From Xiphias gladius (lineage: Eukaryota > Chordata > Actinopteri > Istiophoriformes > Xiphiidae), in the NCBI RefSeq assembly GCF_016859285.1, contig NC_053422.1, positions 19,126,001 to 19,190,000 of the forward strand: a stretch of 64,000 nucleotides of DNA, written 5' to 3'. The notes beneath the pieces were generated by a model, which saw nothing but the letters and a program-made list of their open reading frames with translations, had not been told where the DNA came from and made no database searches. A program made the position numbers and the translations under genes. Positions 27,511 through 38,789 of this stretch are shown here, piece after piece (position 1 is the first letter of the stretch; the number at the start of each line of letters is the position of its first letter).

Positions 27511-28230
27511 TTACTGTCTCCCGCTCTGACTTTCCTCCATGTCACTGAAGTGCGAAGATTCCCCATCACTGCTGTGGGTGGAGGCTGTGGACTTATTTGA
27601 CCCCAGGTCAGACGTAGGTCCGAGTATGATAAGGCGGCCCACCGAGACACTGGGGTCCCGCTGCTCTCCGGTCAGCTGGTCCGGCGCAGTGGCCTCGGGC
27701 CGTAGAGTGTGAATTAGACTCCTCCTCGAGGTCTTGTCCGCTGCGCCTGGACGGGGACCCATGCACTCCGACTGAACCACGCCGGCCAGGAGCTCCGACA
27801 GCTCGGTGATGTAGATCTGCGCCATTTGGAGGGTGTCATATTTGGATAATTTCTTCTCATTTTCCAGAGAGGGGATGACGCTCCTCAGCTCGTCAAAGGC
27901 TTTGTTCAGGCCGTGCATCCTTCTCCTCTCCCTGGCATTGGCTGCGACGCGCCTGTGTCTCTGGGGGCCAAGGTGGCTCGCCTTGCCTCCCTCAGCTGCC
28001 CTCTCACAGTCCGTCTCCGCGATGCCCGCAGCGGACACGCAGTCAGGCAGTTTGCCCGTCGGCACGAGTTTCTCCAGTGAGATGCTCGCGTCTGGAGCTC
28101 CGTGCGCGTCCTTCCTCGAGAACGAAGAAATCCAACCTTTGGAGTTGATGTGGGCCAGGCTGCGCTGTTGCAGCAGGCTGAAATCCTCTGGGTACCCTGG
28201 CCAGCTTGAAAGATCTGCTTTTGCAGTCAT
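27511..28230 (-). CDS. atoh1b: Atonal-family bHLH transcription factor, Atoh1 type
   Basis: A proneural activator that heterodimerises with E-proteins and drives hair-cell, cerebellar granule and other neural fates. It is one uninterrupted 720-bp frame giving 239 residues, as expected for intronless Atoh1. The bHLH domain spans about residues 91-148: basic region [20 protein letters not shown], helix 1 [18 protein letters not shown], helix 2 [24 protein letters not shown] is the Atonal/Neurogenin basic signature, and the KKLSKY loop is Atoh1-specific. The C-terminus ([14 protein letters not shown]) resembles the Ser-rich tail of fish Atoh1. ATG 28230 (MTAKADL) is preferred; an in-frame ATG at 28329 overlaps the TATA box. 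Fish carry several atoh1 paralogues. The SLENEKK loop suggests atoh1b, but this rests on memory and atoh1c is not excluded. The family call is firm, the paralogue perhaps 0.55. Confidence 0.92.
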   Translation of the reverse strand: MTAKADLSSWPGYPEDFSLLQQRSLAHINSKGWISSFSRKDAHGAPDASISLEKLVPTGKLPDCVSAAGIAETDCERAAEGGKASHLGPQRHRRVAANARERRRMHGLNKAFDELRSVIPSLENEKKLSKYDTLQMAQIYITELSELLAGVVQSECMGPRPGAADKTSRRSLIHTLRPEATAPDQLTGEQRDPSVSVGRLIILGPTSDLGSNKSTASTHSSDGESSHFSDMEESQSGRQ

Positions 28231-28327
28231 TCCTGGAATCGCCCGTGATCCTGCAAGACAGGGAAAGGTCACATGGAAGACTCCGGCTGACGCCCTCGTC
28301 TCTGGAATGGGTTGCACTGCGCGGGCC

Positions 28328-28334
28328 ATTTATA
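28328..28334 (-). promoter_or_regulatory. TATA box of the atoh1-type gene
   Basis: On the minus strand the sequence is TATAAAT, 98-104 bases upstream of the chosen start codon. A transcription start about 30 bases downstream would give a 5' UTR near 70 bases. A GC-rich flank follows on the downstream side, as usual for such boxes. Confidence 0.7.
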
Positions 28335-28413
28335 CAGCCTCCCCTCAGTCACCTGGGTGTCACTCCCAGCCCTGCGACAGCTCTGGCAGCCCTGCAGCCT
28401 CAGGAGGCAGCAG

Positions 28414-28418
28414 CCAAT
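28414..28418 (+). promoter_or_regulatory. CCAAT box upstream of the atoh1-type gene
   Basis: CCAAT within CAGCCAATCG lies about 80 bases upstream of the TATA box, the usual distance for an NF-Y site. An E-box CACCTG sits between the two, near 28351. Confidence 0.5.
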
Positions 28419-28767
28419 CGCACAATCCCCTCTGACCCCGTCAAAGGACAATTAGACAAAGCTCGACTTTTTTTTTTTTTTTTTCTCCTATTGTGCATTG
28501 TAACTCAATCACGACCTTGTTATTGTCCTCACACAGAGGGGAACCGAGGGTATTAATCATTTAAGAGCACGGCTCGTTTCTAAAGCAAAAAAGGTGATCA
28601 AATGAACTGGTTCAGTAAAGTCTGAGCTGCAGGGCAGTTGGCTTCAGCGTTAGTTTCCCAGAAATAAACGGGGTATCAAGTGCACATGCCAAAAACGGAT
28701 AGATATTAGGAAATTACACAACTTTTGAGCTTGGACTTCTCTGTGTTTCCCTAAATTCATTTTACAC

Positions 28768-28819
28768 ATCGTCATCATCATCATCATCATCCTCCTCCTC
28801 CTCCTCCTCCTCCTCCTCC
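28768..28819. repeat. (TCA)n(TCC)n compound microsatellite
   Basis: Tandem TCA units run directly into tandem TCC units, about 0.5 kb upstream of the atoh1-type gene. The pyrimidine-only half could form triplex DNA. Any effect on the promoter is speculation. Confidence 0.9.
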
Positions 28820-29154
28820 ACGGACCTCCGCCACTGCTCCCCGTCCATGGAAAAAAATGAATTCGGACATCTTTCTCATGAGCAACGGACCTGGCTCCTT
28901 AACTGGGTCTGACCCCTTGAAGGATCTGGCAGGGTTGAGGCTTGTTCTCAAACAAACAGTAAAAGGCGGACAGTCGTTCGCGGATTATTTGCAGAAGAAT
29001 AGTAAAACGAACAGGTGGGAGACACGGCTTGGGACACACCTGCCGGCAGCCGAGCCACGATAACTGATAAGTAGTCTGAAGGCAATTTATGAATCATCTA
29101 TCACGAAACAAGGACCACACAGGCATAAGCCATAATGGCAAACGTCCAACCGTC

Positions 29155-29252
29155 CATTATTATTATTCTCATCATCATCATTATTATTATTATTGTTGTT
29201 GTTGTTGTTGTCGTCGTTGTGTTGATTGTGACGATGATGATGATTATTATTA
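29155..29252. repeat. Mixed trinucleotide repeat (ATT/TCA/GTT/GAT)
   Basis: A patchwork of ATT, TCATCA, ATT, GTT, GTC and GATGAT units without a single dominant motif, upstream of the atoh1-type gene. It is simple sequence of low coding meaning on either strand. Confidence 0.85.
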
Positions 29253-29329
29253 CTGTGAGTTGCCGATCTCGTCCCCTAAAGTGAGACCAAATCCACGAAG
29301 ACAAACGAGGCTACTAACAAATTTTGGTT

Positions 29330-29635
29330 ACAGTCAGGCGGGCCTGGCCCCGTGCCCATCAGCTGGTGTCCCCCGGCGCCCCACACCTCCGTCACAACCG
29401 GTGTCACCCGCGTCTCCCATATGCCGCGCACGGCCACAGCTCAGCCGCCACACTGACACCTCACTGGCCCCGACACGAGAGCTAATCACTCATTAGGTCG
29501 TCAATTACAGGAGAGGAACCTCTGCAGCGCCAGCGCCGACGTGTCCGGTGGGAGATCTGAAGTGTTGTCGCGGTGGCGACCAGGACAGATTTTGCATTCG
29601 GCGGCCCCCACCCGCTGTTTCTCTCCCAGTCCCTG
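29330..29635. promoter_or_regulatory. GC-rich candidate upstream enhancer of the atoh1-type gene
   Basis: About 300 bases of markedly higher GC content than the surroundings, roughly 1.1-1.4 kb upstream of the start codon. It contains an E-box (CATCAGCTGGTG, 29358-29369), a CATATG, and a run of homeodomain-type cores (CTAATCAC, CATTAGG, CAATTAC at about 29480-29506). No gene is visible. Enhancer function is inferred only from motif content and position. Confidence 0.4.

Positions 29636-29639
<4 letters not shown>

Positions 29640-29691
<52 letters not shown>
29640..29691. repeat. (GT)n microsatellite
   Basis: About 26 uninterrupted GT units. Open frames over it on either strand, of Cys-Val or Thr-His repeats, are artefacts of the repeat. 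Confidence 0.95.
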
Positions 29692-29693
<2 letters not shown>

Positions 29694-30125
29694 ACAGTCG
29701 GGGTCGAGCACTGGTAAAGAAAATCACCGTGACCCGACTCGCCGCCAGCAGTTTAATGAGGCCTGGTCTTAGTTGAATAAATCGGCACGCTCTCCGTCCC
29801 GGGGTGTCCATTCATTTTTTTTTTTTTTTGGTCCACATGAATATTTCATTCCTTCAGCCCCACTGCCAGCGCAACAGCCTGTAACCCGGCGCTCGGGCTT
29901 TAAAAATGCGCCCACACTTCCCATCTGGTGCGGGGCGTGAGCGGGGGAGTGGCAGCGCGGGCCCAGGAGGTGTGAGGGACATTTCTCAGGTCGACTCCCA
30001 CTGACCTCTTGCGAGATGGGGACTGATGTGATGACTGTCAACTGTGGCGAGTTATGGCAGCTCTCGGGTCCAAGCCTTGTTGGGGGCCATGTCTGCAACA
30101 GAATGCTGAAATACTCCATGCAGCG

Positions 30126-30592
30126 CAACAGAAGTAAAAGTCTGCAGTTAAAAATGTACTTAAGTGAAAATATTAGCAGAAAAATGTACTTTAAGTTTGA
30201 ACAATAAAAGCAAAAATTGCACCTATGATTGTTATGATATTTTTCTATTTAGGGGTTGGTAATACTGGCGCATTAATGTGCACACAGCATTTTAATTTTT
30301 CTGGCCGGTGGAGGTGGTGCTAATTTGAACTGCTTTAAATATTGTTGAATCCTTTAGTTTGACAAGCTCATCCTTCATTTTCTATGTTAAATCTGCAAAG
30401 TAACGTGCAACTCTTGGCTCAGAAATAAATCTAGTGGAAGACAGAGTGCGGTCAGAGTGGAGTAGGAGTATTTACAGTAAAGCTTCCGTAAAATGGAAGT
30501 ACTCAAGTAAAGTGCAAGTACCATAAAATTGTACTTAGGGGTGGTACTTGAGTAAACGAACCTACAGTTACTTTCCATCAGCGCGGATAAAT
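30126..30592 (-). repeat. Teleost dispersed repeat ending in GTTACTTTCCATCA
   Basis: Words such as AGTACTCAAGTAAAGTGCAA, GTACTTGAGTAAA and the end AGTTACTTTCCATCA are hallmarks of a repeat family I recall as very common in percomorph genomes (usual end AGTGGTGGAAAGTAACT on the other strand). A second copy in the opposite orientation is at 33232-33490. It is probably non-autonomous; the class is not determined. Confidence 0.65.
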
Positions 30593-30599
30593 GGTAACA

Positions 30600-32740
30600 A
30601 AAAGTGGCAGCAAACGAGAGAAAAGTGACTGAAAACACGGCCTCTTAGCAATTTATGCCGGCATAACTACTGTGATGTTTTCCCCAAGACTTGGTGTTTA
30701 ACTTTGCAATGTGAAAACATGCAAAACAACTATAGGATGCGGCTAAATCACTGACAGAAATAGAACGAAAATTGTAACCTGCCAAGTATCTGCAAATACC
30801 CAGTAGAAGACTGAAAAAATAACTTCACTTATGTAAACAGCATGTCAGCAGCTGCATCCCAGCTGTTTTATTAACCCTGCAACCAGATGTAGCTGCATAA
30901 ATTTAGTCCCCCCCTCTTAATCTCTCCAAAGCCAAAGGCAGTGATATCACCAGCTACTGCCAGGGCCGAAATGTTCGCCACCTCCACTGGTTACAGCAAA
31001 CACGCCTCATCAGGTCTCGCTTAAGCCTTCACAGGAATCCTTCCGATGTTTGTGTAACCAGCAGAGTGTTTGCCTGGGGCCCCGTTCCAAGAGGCAGGCC
31101 TGCTGAATTATCTGGACAATATTTCTGCAGAAAACCCGGAGCCCGCTCAGATTATTGAACATGGACTGATTTGTGGGTCTTGGAACAGGCTCCCGGACTC
31201 TTCTTCGCGGTGAGGGCCCCGCATGTTCTGTTAAGTAGTGTCCAACGAATGTCACGCTTGCGGTTCATCACCGATATATCATTGCACGTTGCACTGTCCT
31301 TACCGTGGTGTGCACAAAATGTCACAACAATTTCTCAGCTCAGTTCGTAGCCAGTGGTTTCACAGTAGTCACATACTTGGCAACCAGAGTCCGACAGGCA
31401 ACCGCAGCTGCCACATGACTTTGGCGACTGTCCCAACTGCTTATCTGCTTATCTTGACCCTTAACCATTCACACCCTACGCCCACCCAGCCTACCGCAGC
31501 AGCTAACACTTGTGTCAACACAATGTCCGTGGCTGCTATTTAACTGTTAATAACCATCTACAATGTTGTAGGTCAACCAGTCGTACTGTTTGGTTGCAAC
31601 TGAACATTGTAAAATACACTTATTTTGGCAGGGCTTTTCTGTTCCTTTTTTCCCCCCTCATTACTCATGGGCTGATAAAAGAGAGAGGGAGAGTAGCTCC
31701 AATGATAATACACTGTGTCATTGTTCTAATTTCTAGTAAATGAAGCAGACCTAATAGTGAAATTAAACCAGTCCTCTTTTCACTGGGGATGCCTTAAAAC
31801 CTCTTCAATTATCCCTAGGGAACCACAGTTGGGGAACTACGGCCTCAAGCAATCTATAATTAATTCAGTGCTATTTTTAAAGGCCTTACTTTGAAGTATT
31901 GTGTCTCTGTTTCACTGTCCACCTGGTCAAGACATTGTAACGCTTTAGTGGAACTGCAGTACATCCATAAAAGCCACATATGGCTGCAAAAGTATGCTAA
32001 CACTTTATTTTTCGGGTCCTATAGTTTTGTAATAATTTCGCAGCGAGTTCCCTCGAAAGAATAAGGACGGTTGGTGCTAATTATGAGAAAAATAGGATTT
32101 TTTGCAAAAGAACTGCTCCAGTTAAATGTTGAATTGAATGCTTGCCTGTAAACTAATCTGACATTTTCTTGTCAACTGGGTGCTGCTGCACACAAGCTAA
32201 AAACTATTTTGGTTATTGGAACAGATTATTTGGAAACTGAACACTGTCTATATTTATCCACGGGGATTTTGGATATTTGTCTAATTAATGTGACATGGTT
32301 CTCTCATTAGGATGTTATGGGCCGCGCAGTGAGGGTTCACAAAGACAGTGTGGCTTTTGTTGTACATAATAATATAACAGGAATAACATATATTCTTGTA
32401 TATACAGTGCTTGATCACTTCCAACACCCCCCCCCTCGTAGCCTCTCCATCCCATCCTGAGTAAACTTGGATAGTTTTCATCATTACTGCAGGCTAAACA
32501 GCATAGGGGCAGCTCTACAGGATTTCAACCCTTGGAGTGAGATTTCCTTCAACCAACCCACCGGTCCACGCAGTGAGCCACCGTTTCTCTTGTGTTTTTA
32601 ATTAAAGACTCCTTCAATTCCCAACAATAGCGCATTTCCACAGATTCGTGCACCAGGAACAGTGAACCCCTTGATGTTGGGAGCAGTCTACTCTGTAATT
32701 ATCCCGCATACAGCTCCGCCGAAGCTCCGGAGGTGCTTCT
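30600..32740. other. Gene-free stretch upstream of atoh1
   Basis: No coding exon, RNA gene or clear repeat was found. Moderately GC-rich parts occur at about 30950-31220, and the rest is AT-rich. Short open frames lack family resemblance and codon structure. Confidence 0.5.
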
Positions 32741-32744
32741 AGGG

Positions 32745-32870
32745 AGCAAGGAGAGAAATCTTAATGCCGGGGTTTCAGACGCAAATTAAGGACAATTAGC
32801 GGCCTCATTAATTTGGGAAAAGGGAAGTAATATTCCAGTTAAAGTCACGGTTCGTTAAGTCAACGTTATC
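32745..32870. promoter_or_regulatory. Candidate conserved regulatory element with clustered homeodomain cores
   Basis: Within about 80 bases there are CAAATTAAGGAC, ACAATTAGCGG and CATTAATTTGGG, that is three TAAT/ATTA cores in non-repetitive sequence, directly abutting a CpG-rich island. It looks like developmental enhancer sequence. No conservation data were available. Confidence 0.35.
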
Positions 32871-33160
32871 TTCGGTGGCGGGCTAATTGATGGAGCTCGC
32901 AGGGAGCGGCAAGAGGAGGAGACGACCGGCACTGCGCCGGACCCCGTGACGAGCCCGCCGACCGGACGCGAACGACTCAATTCGCAGACACGCTCGCTCG
33001 CATCGCCCTCTACTGTACGCACGCCACGCGTTTCCATCGCGAGGACAGCCGCAGAGCGCCGGAGGGAGATGTCGCGATGCTCGATGTCAAGTCTCGGCAC
33101 GGTGCCGTCGTCTTTGGACACGATGCGAACACATGACCCAGGGAGGAGAGACGCAATAAC
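32871..33160. promoter_or_regulatory. Orphan CpG-rich island
   Basis: About 290 bases rich in undepleted CpG (repeated CGC, GCG, CGA words, such as CGACCGGCACTGCGCCGGAC) in an AT-rich desert, 4.7 kb upstream of the atoh1-type gene. Open frames across it do not resemble any family I know. It may be an unmethylated enhancer or the promoter of an unseen transcript. Confidence 0.55.
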
Positions 33161-33231
33161 GTTTCATGTGGGCTTTTTTTTTTTTTTTTTCTCTCAGTTA
33201 TGGTGCGACTTTAATTTATGAGGCTAATATA

Positions 33232-33490
33232 GGCAGTGGTGGAAAGTAAAACCTTTTGAGGTACTTGCGGTTTTACAGAGCTTCATGTATAATCTAAAGG
33301 GTATTAAATTTATCATATACTGGCCTATAACAATGGGAATGGGGTCATTCTGCTACTTACTAACTTACTTTAATGCGTTAAGTAAAACATGCTGATAAAA
33401 CTGATGCACTTTTCCATTTTGAATGCAGGATTTTTATTAAAAGTGGTGCTGATACTTAACTAAAGGACCTGAGTACTTCTTATTTCTATA
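33232..33490 (+). repeat. Second copy of the AGTGGTGGAAAGTAA-type repeat
   Basis: It starts AGGCAGTGGTGGAAAGTAAA and contains GTACTT-rich words later (GACCTGAGTACTTCTTATTT). Orientation is opposite to the copy at 30126-30592. It is old and diverged. Confidence 0.6.
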
Positions 33491-33499
33491 CTTCTTCAA

Positions 33500-36000
33500 T
33501 TGGGTGACAGTATCCCTCTGCACAAACACATGTTTTTCTGTTTTTGTAAAATGAGTTTACTGCTCATCAGTGGTGTAGCCATCTAGTAATCTTTCAGAGG
33601 GCTTAATCAATCTGGAACGAGAAGTGGCTTGCTTCAATGGGCCATCCGTGGGCTCCCTTTATGTACGACAGGCTAAAAATGCAGTTTGGAGTGTGCTCTT
33701 TTCTTGTACCAGCACACCATATGGCAGATAGTGGAGTAGGCTGTAAAGACCCAGTCCATCAAAAGAAGAGAAAAGGCCCCCAGACACTTGAGCATCAGGG
33801 CCTCTGAGAGCTGTCGGTAGTGGATAAAGACAACGCGTAGTGGATGCATTGTGTTTGTAATAACATCTTCACGTGATATTCCAAGAAAAGCCAATACAAG
33901 TGAGCTAAAAAATAATGAACTTTTATCACAAAGGACAATGCAGTTACTAAAACTTACAGCCCTGTTGTCTTCGTGAAAGTTTTTGATTTCACTCAACACA
34001 TTAAAAATAATAATAAGATAAAATAATATACACTGTGGAACTGTAAAATAGAAACATATCCATACTGGGTTACAGATTTTTTGACACTTTTGTGACTTAA
34101 TTTCTAATTGTTGTTCACAATGTGTTAGAGTGCCAGTAGTTTTGAAGCTGTAATTTGTGGTGTTGCTGTCTTGGACAAATGATGTTATAAGGCTCTTATC
34201 ATATTTTTCTCCTTCTGATGTTCAATACAGGACCCATACAAACTGCAGCATCAAAACACACTGAGCCAAATCAAACACATAAACAACTAAAGCGGCACTT
34301 TTTCAAAGTATTATTGTATACATTTATTGTATATGTGTACTTTCTAAGTCTTGTATTGCATTACATTACATCATGCAGATGTTTTTTATTTTTCTGGCCG
34401 CTCATGAACTTGACTTTTTCATCATATTGTTCTTGACACAGTTGACATGTATCTGATTTAATGGTACAGTTTAAGAAAGAATAACCTTTGTGATCACAGA
34501 TATCTCCCCTGCTCGTTTTGTTTATTTTATGGGATTTGAGGGATTTTTTTTTTCTGAATTTGATCGGCTGTGCTAAAAATTGTAAACTTTAAGTGACCAG
34601 TTAAGAAGTAGCAAATTTTATATGTAAACATATGAATGTGAAGAATTTATCGGTGTGTGACCAAATTGACATAAAGAGGCCACATAAATAAAATAAAATC
34701 ATGTAATATCTCCAGATACCACCAGATGGTGACAACACAACATACTTGCCAGTCATGGTGTTACTTAAATATTAAAGGTGGTTCATTCTTCAATATGAGG
34801 ACCAAAACAAACATAATGATTATATAAATAACACAGCACTCTTGACGAGCTAAACGATCCTGTGAGAGCTGATAGGTTTATTTATCAACCATCTACCAGG
34901 CCATAGATCCTGCAGGAAATAGACAGTTGTCTGAGAAGGGGATATCTCACGAGGCTTCGGTGAGGGTCAACAATCAGAGCGCTATTTACTGTGAGGATGA
35001 TGCGTATCTTATCATAATAAGGCCCTGCCAGCTCACTGGGGATGGCATCCCTCTTGAAATGGGTAATGACAAAATGTGATCGTCTCCTCAGCACAGCAGC
35101 TGCTACCCTAAACCTTCTCCAAGATCCTCCATAAACTTCCTCCAGTGTGAAACACAGGACGGAATCATGGTCCCATCAGTCATTTCATGTCACTTTCATT
35201 ATCAGTGATAAAGTAAACCACAGTAAGAGAGCATGCTTTCAGCTGGGCAGTGTCCTGCAGCTGTCGGTAGGGAGCAGTAGCGCTCCGTGTTTGGAGGCGA
35301 GCTGCACGTAGAGTAGCATTTGCCTGTTAGTCAGATAAGATGAGCAACACTTTGTCCACTGACCTTTTTGACCTTGCGGACTGAATTAAACGCACTGCAC
35401 AAAGTGAGAGCTGTAACGAAGTCATGTGGATGAATCATGCTAGGCTGTTTTCAATAAGCGATCCTCAGAAAGTGTATGACCTTCTTAGTCTTTAGTGCCT
35501 GTGAAGTCAGTGAGCTGCATTGGAAATCACGGTGGACTATTCACATCTTCCTCTTGTCATCCTCTTTGATTTGATCTCTCACCCTGTCTATTATACGCAA
35601 AAATGTTTTGAAACTAAATGTTACACGCATTTATCTGACGATTGCCATGCTGACAAGAGAGTGGGGTGATCTAGGGAGTAAAGCACAATATTTCGAAAAA
35701 AAAAAAAAAAGATAATTATGTCTGTCACGATCACGGTCAGAGGGTTAGTTCAACAAGATTATTTCATTAGGCGGCTAGTGACAGCCACCACCATCTTATT
35801 ATAATTGTGCCATCCCTGTAATTTGGCAGTAAAGATTGTTCATCAACCTTCAGTATGGATTTTCTATGGCTGATTAATGTAATTGGATTGAGAATCACTG
35901 ATGTCTCAGTCTGAACTGACATCTGAGCTGATGTCAGATTTTGTAGCAACAGGCTATATCTGTATATTTGTGGCTGTGATTTATGAGTGTTTGTGGTTTG
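33500..36000. other. Gene-free stretch
   Basis: AT-rich non-coding DNA with an A-run at 35696-35710. The part at 34880-35610 is non-repetitive and of more even composition, so it could hide conserved elements, but I see no specific motif cluster. Confidence 0.5.
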
Positions 36001-36016
36001 TGTGCATGGTGTGCAT

Positions 36017-36018
<2 letters not shown>

Positions 36019-36082
<64 letters not shown>
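36019..36082. repeat. (TG)n microsatellite
   Basis: About 32 TG units, preceded by two copies of TGTGCATGG. Reading frames over it are artefacts. Confidence 0.95.
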
Positions 36083-36083
<1 letters not shown>

Positions 36084-36089
36084 AACAAG

Positions 36090-37380
36090 ACAAGGAAAGA
36101 AAGTAAGAGATGGAAAGAGAAAGAGCCTTCAGTGTTTAATAGGTGACAATGAGGCAGCATGTCCAGCTCTGTGAGGGAGCATGTATAAATAACCTTCATT
36201 ATGAAAAGAGCAATTTTCTACACCTGCCTGCTAATTGTTCCCATGCTGGCTCTCTGGATTGGTGTGATCTCTCCTTTTAAAGCAACAACTTTAGATAGAG
36301 CGGGTTGTGATGTAAGGGTGGTGAGGGGAGAGAAATGAAGGGAGGTAGTGAGAGGTGAGACTGTCAATGGTGGGCTGCATCTTAAATCGCTTTTATAGTC
36401 GGTCAGTGATTTCCATCTGTAATTTGAGCTGGTAAGGGTGCCAAAGGATTAGTAAAGGTGGCCATGATTCCTGCACAGCAACTCCCTGTCCATCCTCACC
36501 GTCATCTTGTCTGTCGTCCCGCACGAAGAAGAAGATAAAACGTTGATATCATAAATCTTAGGGTTTATCCAGGACATATATTCCCGAGCCCTGAATGGAA
36601 ATCATTAGCACCTTGTCCTTCATTGTGATCCTCAGTCTGCAAAGTGCAAGTGAGGGTGCCAAGGGAGAGTGCCATAGGTGAGCTTCTTGGCTACGGGAAG
36701 CAGTGAACAGAGATGGATGAGACCAGAGAAGCGAAGTTGAGGGGCGAGAAAGAAAGGAGGTGGAGGAGACTGGTGGGAGCCGGAGTGTGTAGTCAGGAGG
36801 TGTAAGCCTTTGTATAGGATGAGAAGTGTAGAGGATGTGTTATTCCTGTGATCGCTCAATCATTTGCAAACATGACCACCCTGACCCTCTCTGTTGCCAT
36901 TGCAACACGGACCTGTTTGATGGCTACACACAGGGGGAACAGGCTAAGAAAATGTAATGTGAAGAGTTGGATTACCCAGTTGGATAGAAATAAAGAATTA
37001 AGCAGTCTTTGTGTTTAGAAAAGGACCAAATTCAACAAAAGCAGTTCTCAATCAGATTTGCATTGTGCTTTGTACTCTGCTGTCGGAGAGAACACAAAGT
37101 TCTTTTTTAAATTTATCTTCAAAAGGGAACTTCTGTGTCAAGAGTCCTGCTGCAGCTACATTCGTGGTAGATAACATGCCGAATTATGTTTGTCTGATTT
37201 ATTAAGTTGGAGATAGAAGGTAAACTGACAAGCAGGCAACACTGGTGTTAAGTGCTGACAAACACGCCTGTGAGCGGATTGAACTTGCTGACAGAAATCA
37301 AGCTCGATTCCCTGGAAATTTTGCTCTCTGCCACCATGGTTGAAACAAACCAAAAGCTGAAAGTGTAGGAGAATCAGCGT
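36090..37380. other. Gene-free stretch
   Basis: No exon or repeat was recognised. The section around 36180-36260, with ATAAATAACCTTCATTATG and TGCTAATTGTTCCC, is non-repetitive and could be a regulatory element, at low confidence. Confidence 0.45.
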
Positions 37381-37387
37381 ATGCACA

Positions 37388-37665
37388 CATATGTTTGCTT
37401 TCTTGCCAAGAGTTAGCTAGATGGGAGCATCAGTGCCAATTGTATGTCAGTATGCTAACTGTGTAGCGGGAGCCTGCACCCTCTCAGCTTCGTCTTAGCA
37501 CAAAGACTGGAAACAAGGGTGGAAACAGCTGGCTTGTTTCTGTCAAAACCATAAAACCACAATGTGTCAGTTTTACAGTTTTGTTTTTGTATGGATTTAA
37601 CAAATGAAATATAACGTGTTAATTAGTGAGCTTTAGAGGAGATAGATGGATGTTGTTACGTTTGG
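37388..37665 (+). repeat. Internal part of the AAAGGAATAGT-family teleost repeat
   Basis: Contains GCTTTCTTGCCAAGAGTTAG, CTTAGCACAAAGACTGGAAA and GTTAATTAGTGAGCTTTAGA. These are the internal words I recall of the percomorph repeat whose left end is seen at 25427 and 40909. The left terminus is missing here. Confidence 0.6.
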
Positions 37666-37669
37666 ACAT

Positions 37670-38780
37670 TGTTAGACATTTTAAAGATCAAATATTGAAA
37701 ATAAAAAACAGTTTAACTGTAGCACTGTAAGTGGCAACATGAGGGATTTTACAGTCTTGTTTTTTCAGTTTGTTGTTGAGCCCACAACTGTTAGAGCTTT
37801 TATTACTTTACAGCGTAAACACATCATATTATGGCCTTTTATTGTCCCCTCGGTGGAAAATTTGCTTTGAATCCTGTTGTTAAATGTACACCACAAAGAA
37901 AGGATTGGACCAAGCCCGTGATCCGCATGGGGGATCAGACATTAGATGGCAACCCAAACGCAGCGCAGGAAATGACCAAACACCTCACACAAGATACAAT
38001 ACTTTAGATAGAAAAAGTGGCTGAGGACATCTGCAGGGCATCAGTAAACCAGGAGGGTGGAAAAGCACAGAGCGGAATCATGGCTCCTTTGTTTTCTCGC
38101 TTTGGGCAAGACTTATTTTCCCTCACACTCACTCACTTACTCACTCATTCTCACACACATGCTTGAACACAAGTCTACAATAAAGCGTCCACGATCAAAA
38201 ACATAAGTAAAGTCTGCTTGACCGTGAATTTTCGCTTTACTTTGAAAGCCGATGTCAGGCTGTAAGCTCGTCCAGCATGAGAGGCATCCCTGCAAAGAAT
38301 AAAGCATGGTCATTAAAGAAAGAAGACCAGGGAGGTGTCGCTGGGAGGAGGAGGGGTGCCCAACATGCCTGGCATCCCAAGGTCAGGAGCAATGCCCTCT
38401 GGCAGGAAGCGCTGTGAAGAATGGCAATGCCAGTCAGAAACCTCCCTCACCTCCTTGGACCTGTCAATTTGCCGGAGATAATTAATCTTTCTCTGCTTAA
38501 ATATAAATATTGTAAATCACAGCATGATCCTGCACCATTAGGAGACCTTCATCTGTCAGCTACAGACCTTGGCTAATGGCCCTTTGTAAGTGGAGCACTG
38601 GCGGAGGCAGCACACTAGCCACCTACTGGTTCTCCTCATCATTTGTTTCTCACGGAGACATCCCGCCTCCGACCTGCAGAACAGAGGATCATCAAGCTGC
38701 AGGCAAGGAGACCACACATATTATTATTCCTTTATTTTACACTCACCCCTGCTTAGTACAACTTTTCAGTGAGGCATACA
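37670..38780. other. Gene-free stretch
   Basis: Non-coding DNA without a recognised gene or mobile element. CTCACTCACTTACTCACTC at about 38127-38146 is a short simple repeat. Confidence 0.45.
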
Positions 38781-38789
38781 TAATGGAAG

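Noticed and set aside
28251..28275. Splice-acceptor-like TTTCCCTGTCTTGCAG upstream of the atoh1 start (minus strand)
   Set aside because: Only about 55-80 bases separate it from the TATA box, too short for a first exon and intron; Atoh1 genes are intronless.
28231..28329. Longer atoh1 reading frame starting at 28329
   Set aside because: The extra 33 residues do not resemble Atoh1, and the ATG overlaps a good TATA box, so it is unlikely to be in the mRNA.
29482..29811. Thr-His or Cys-Val repeat open frames over (GT)n here and at 36019, 40643 and 62953
   Set aside because: These are translations of dinucleotide repeats, not proteins.
32946..33221. Open frames across the CpG-rich island
   Set aside because: Long frames are expected in GC-rich DNA; no homology, and the frame ends in a T-run.
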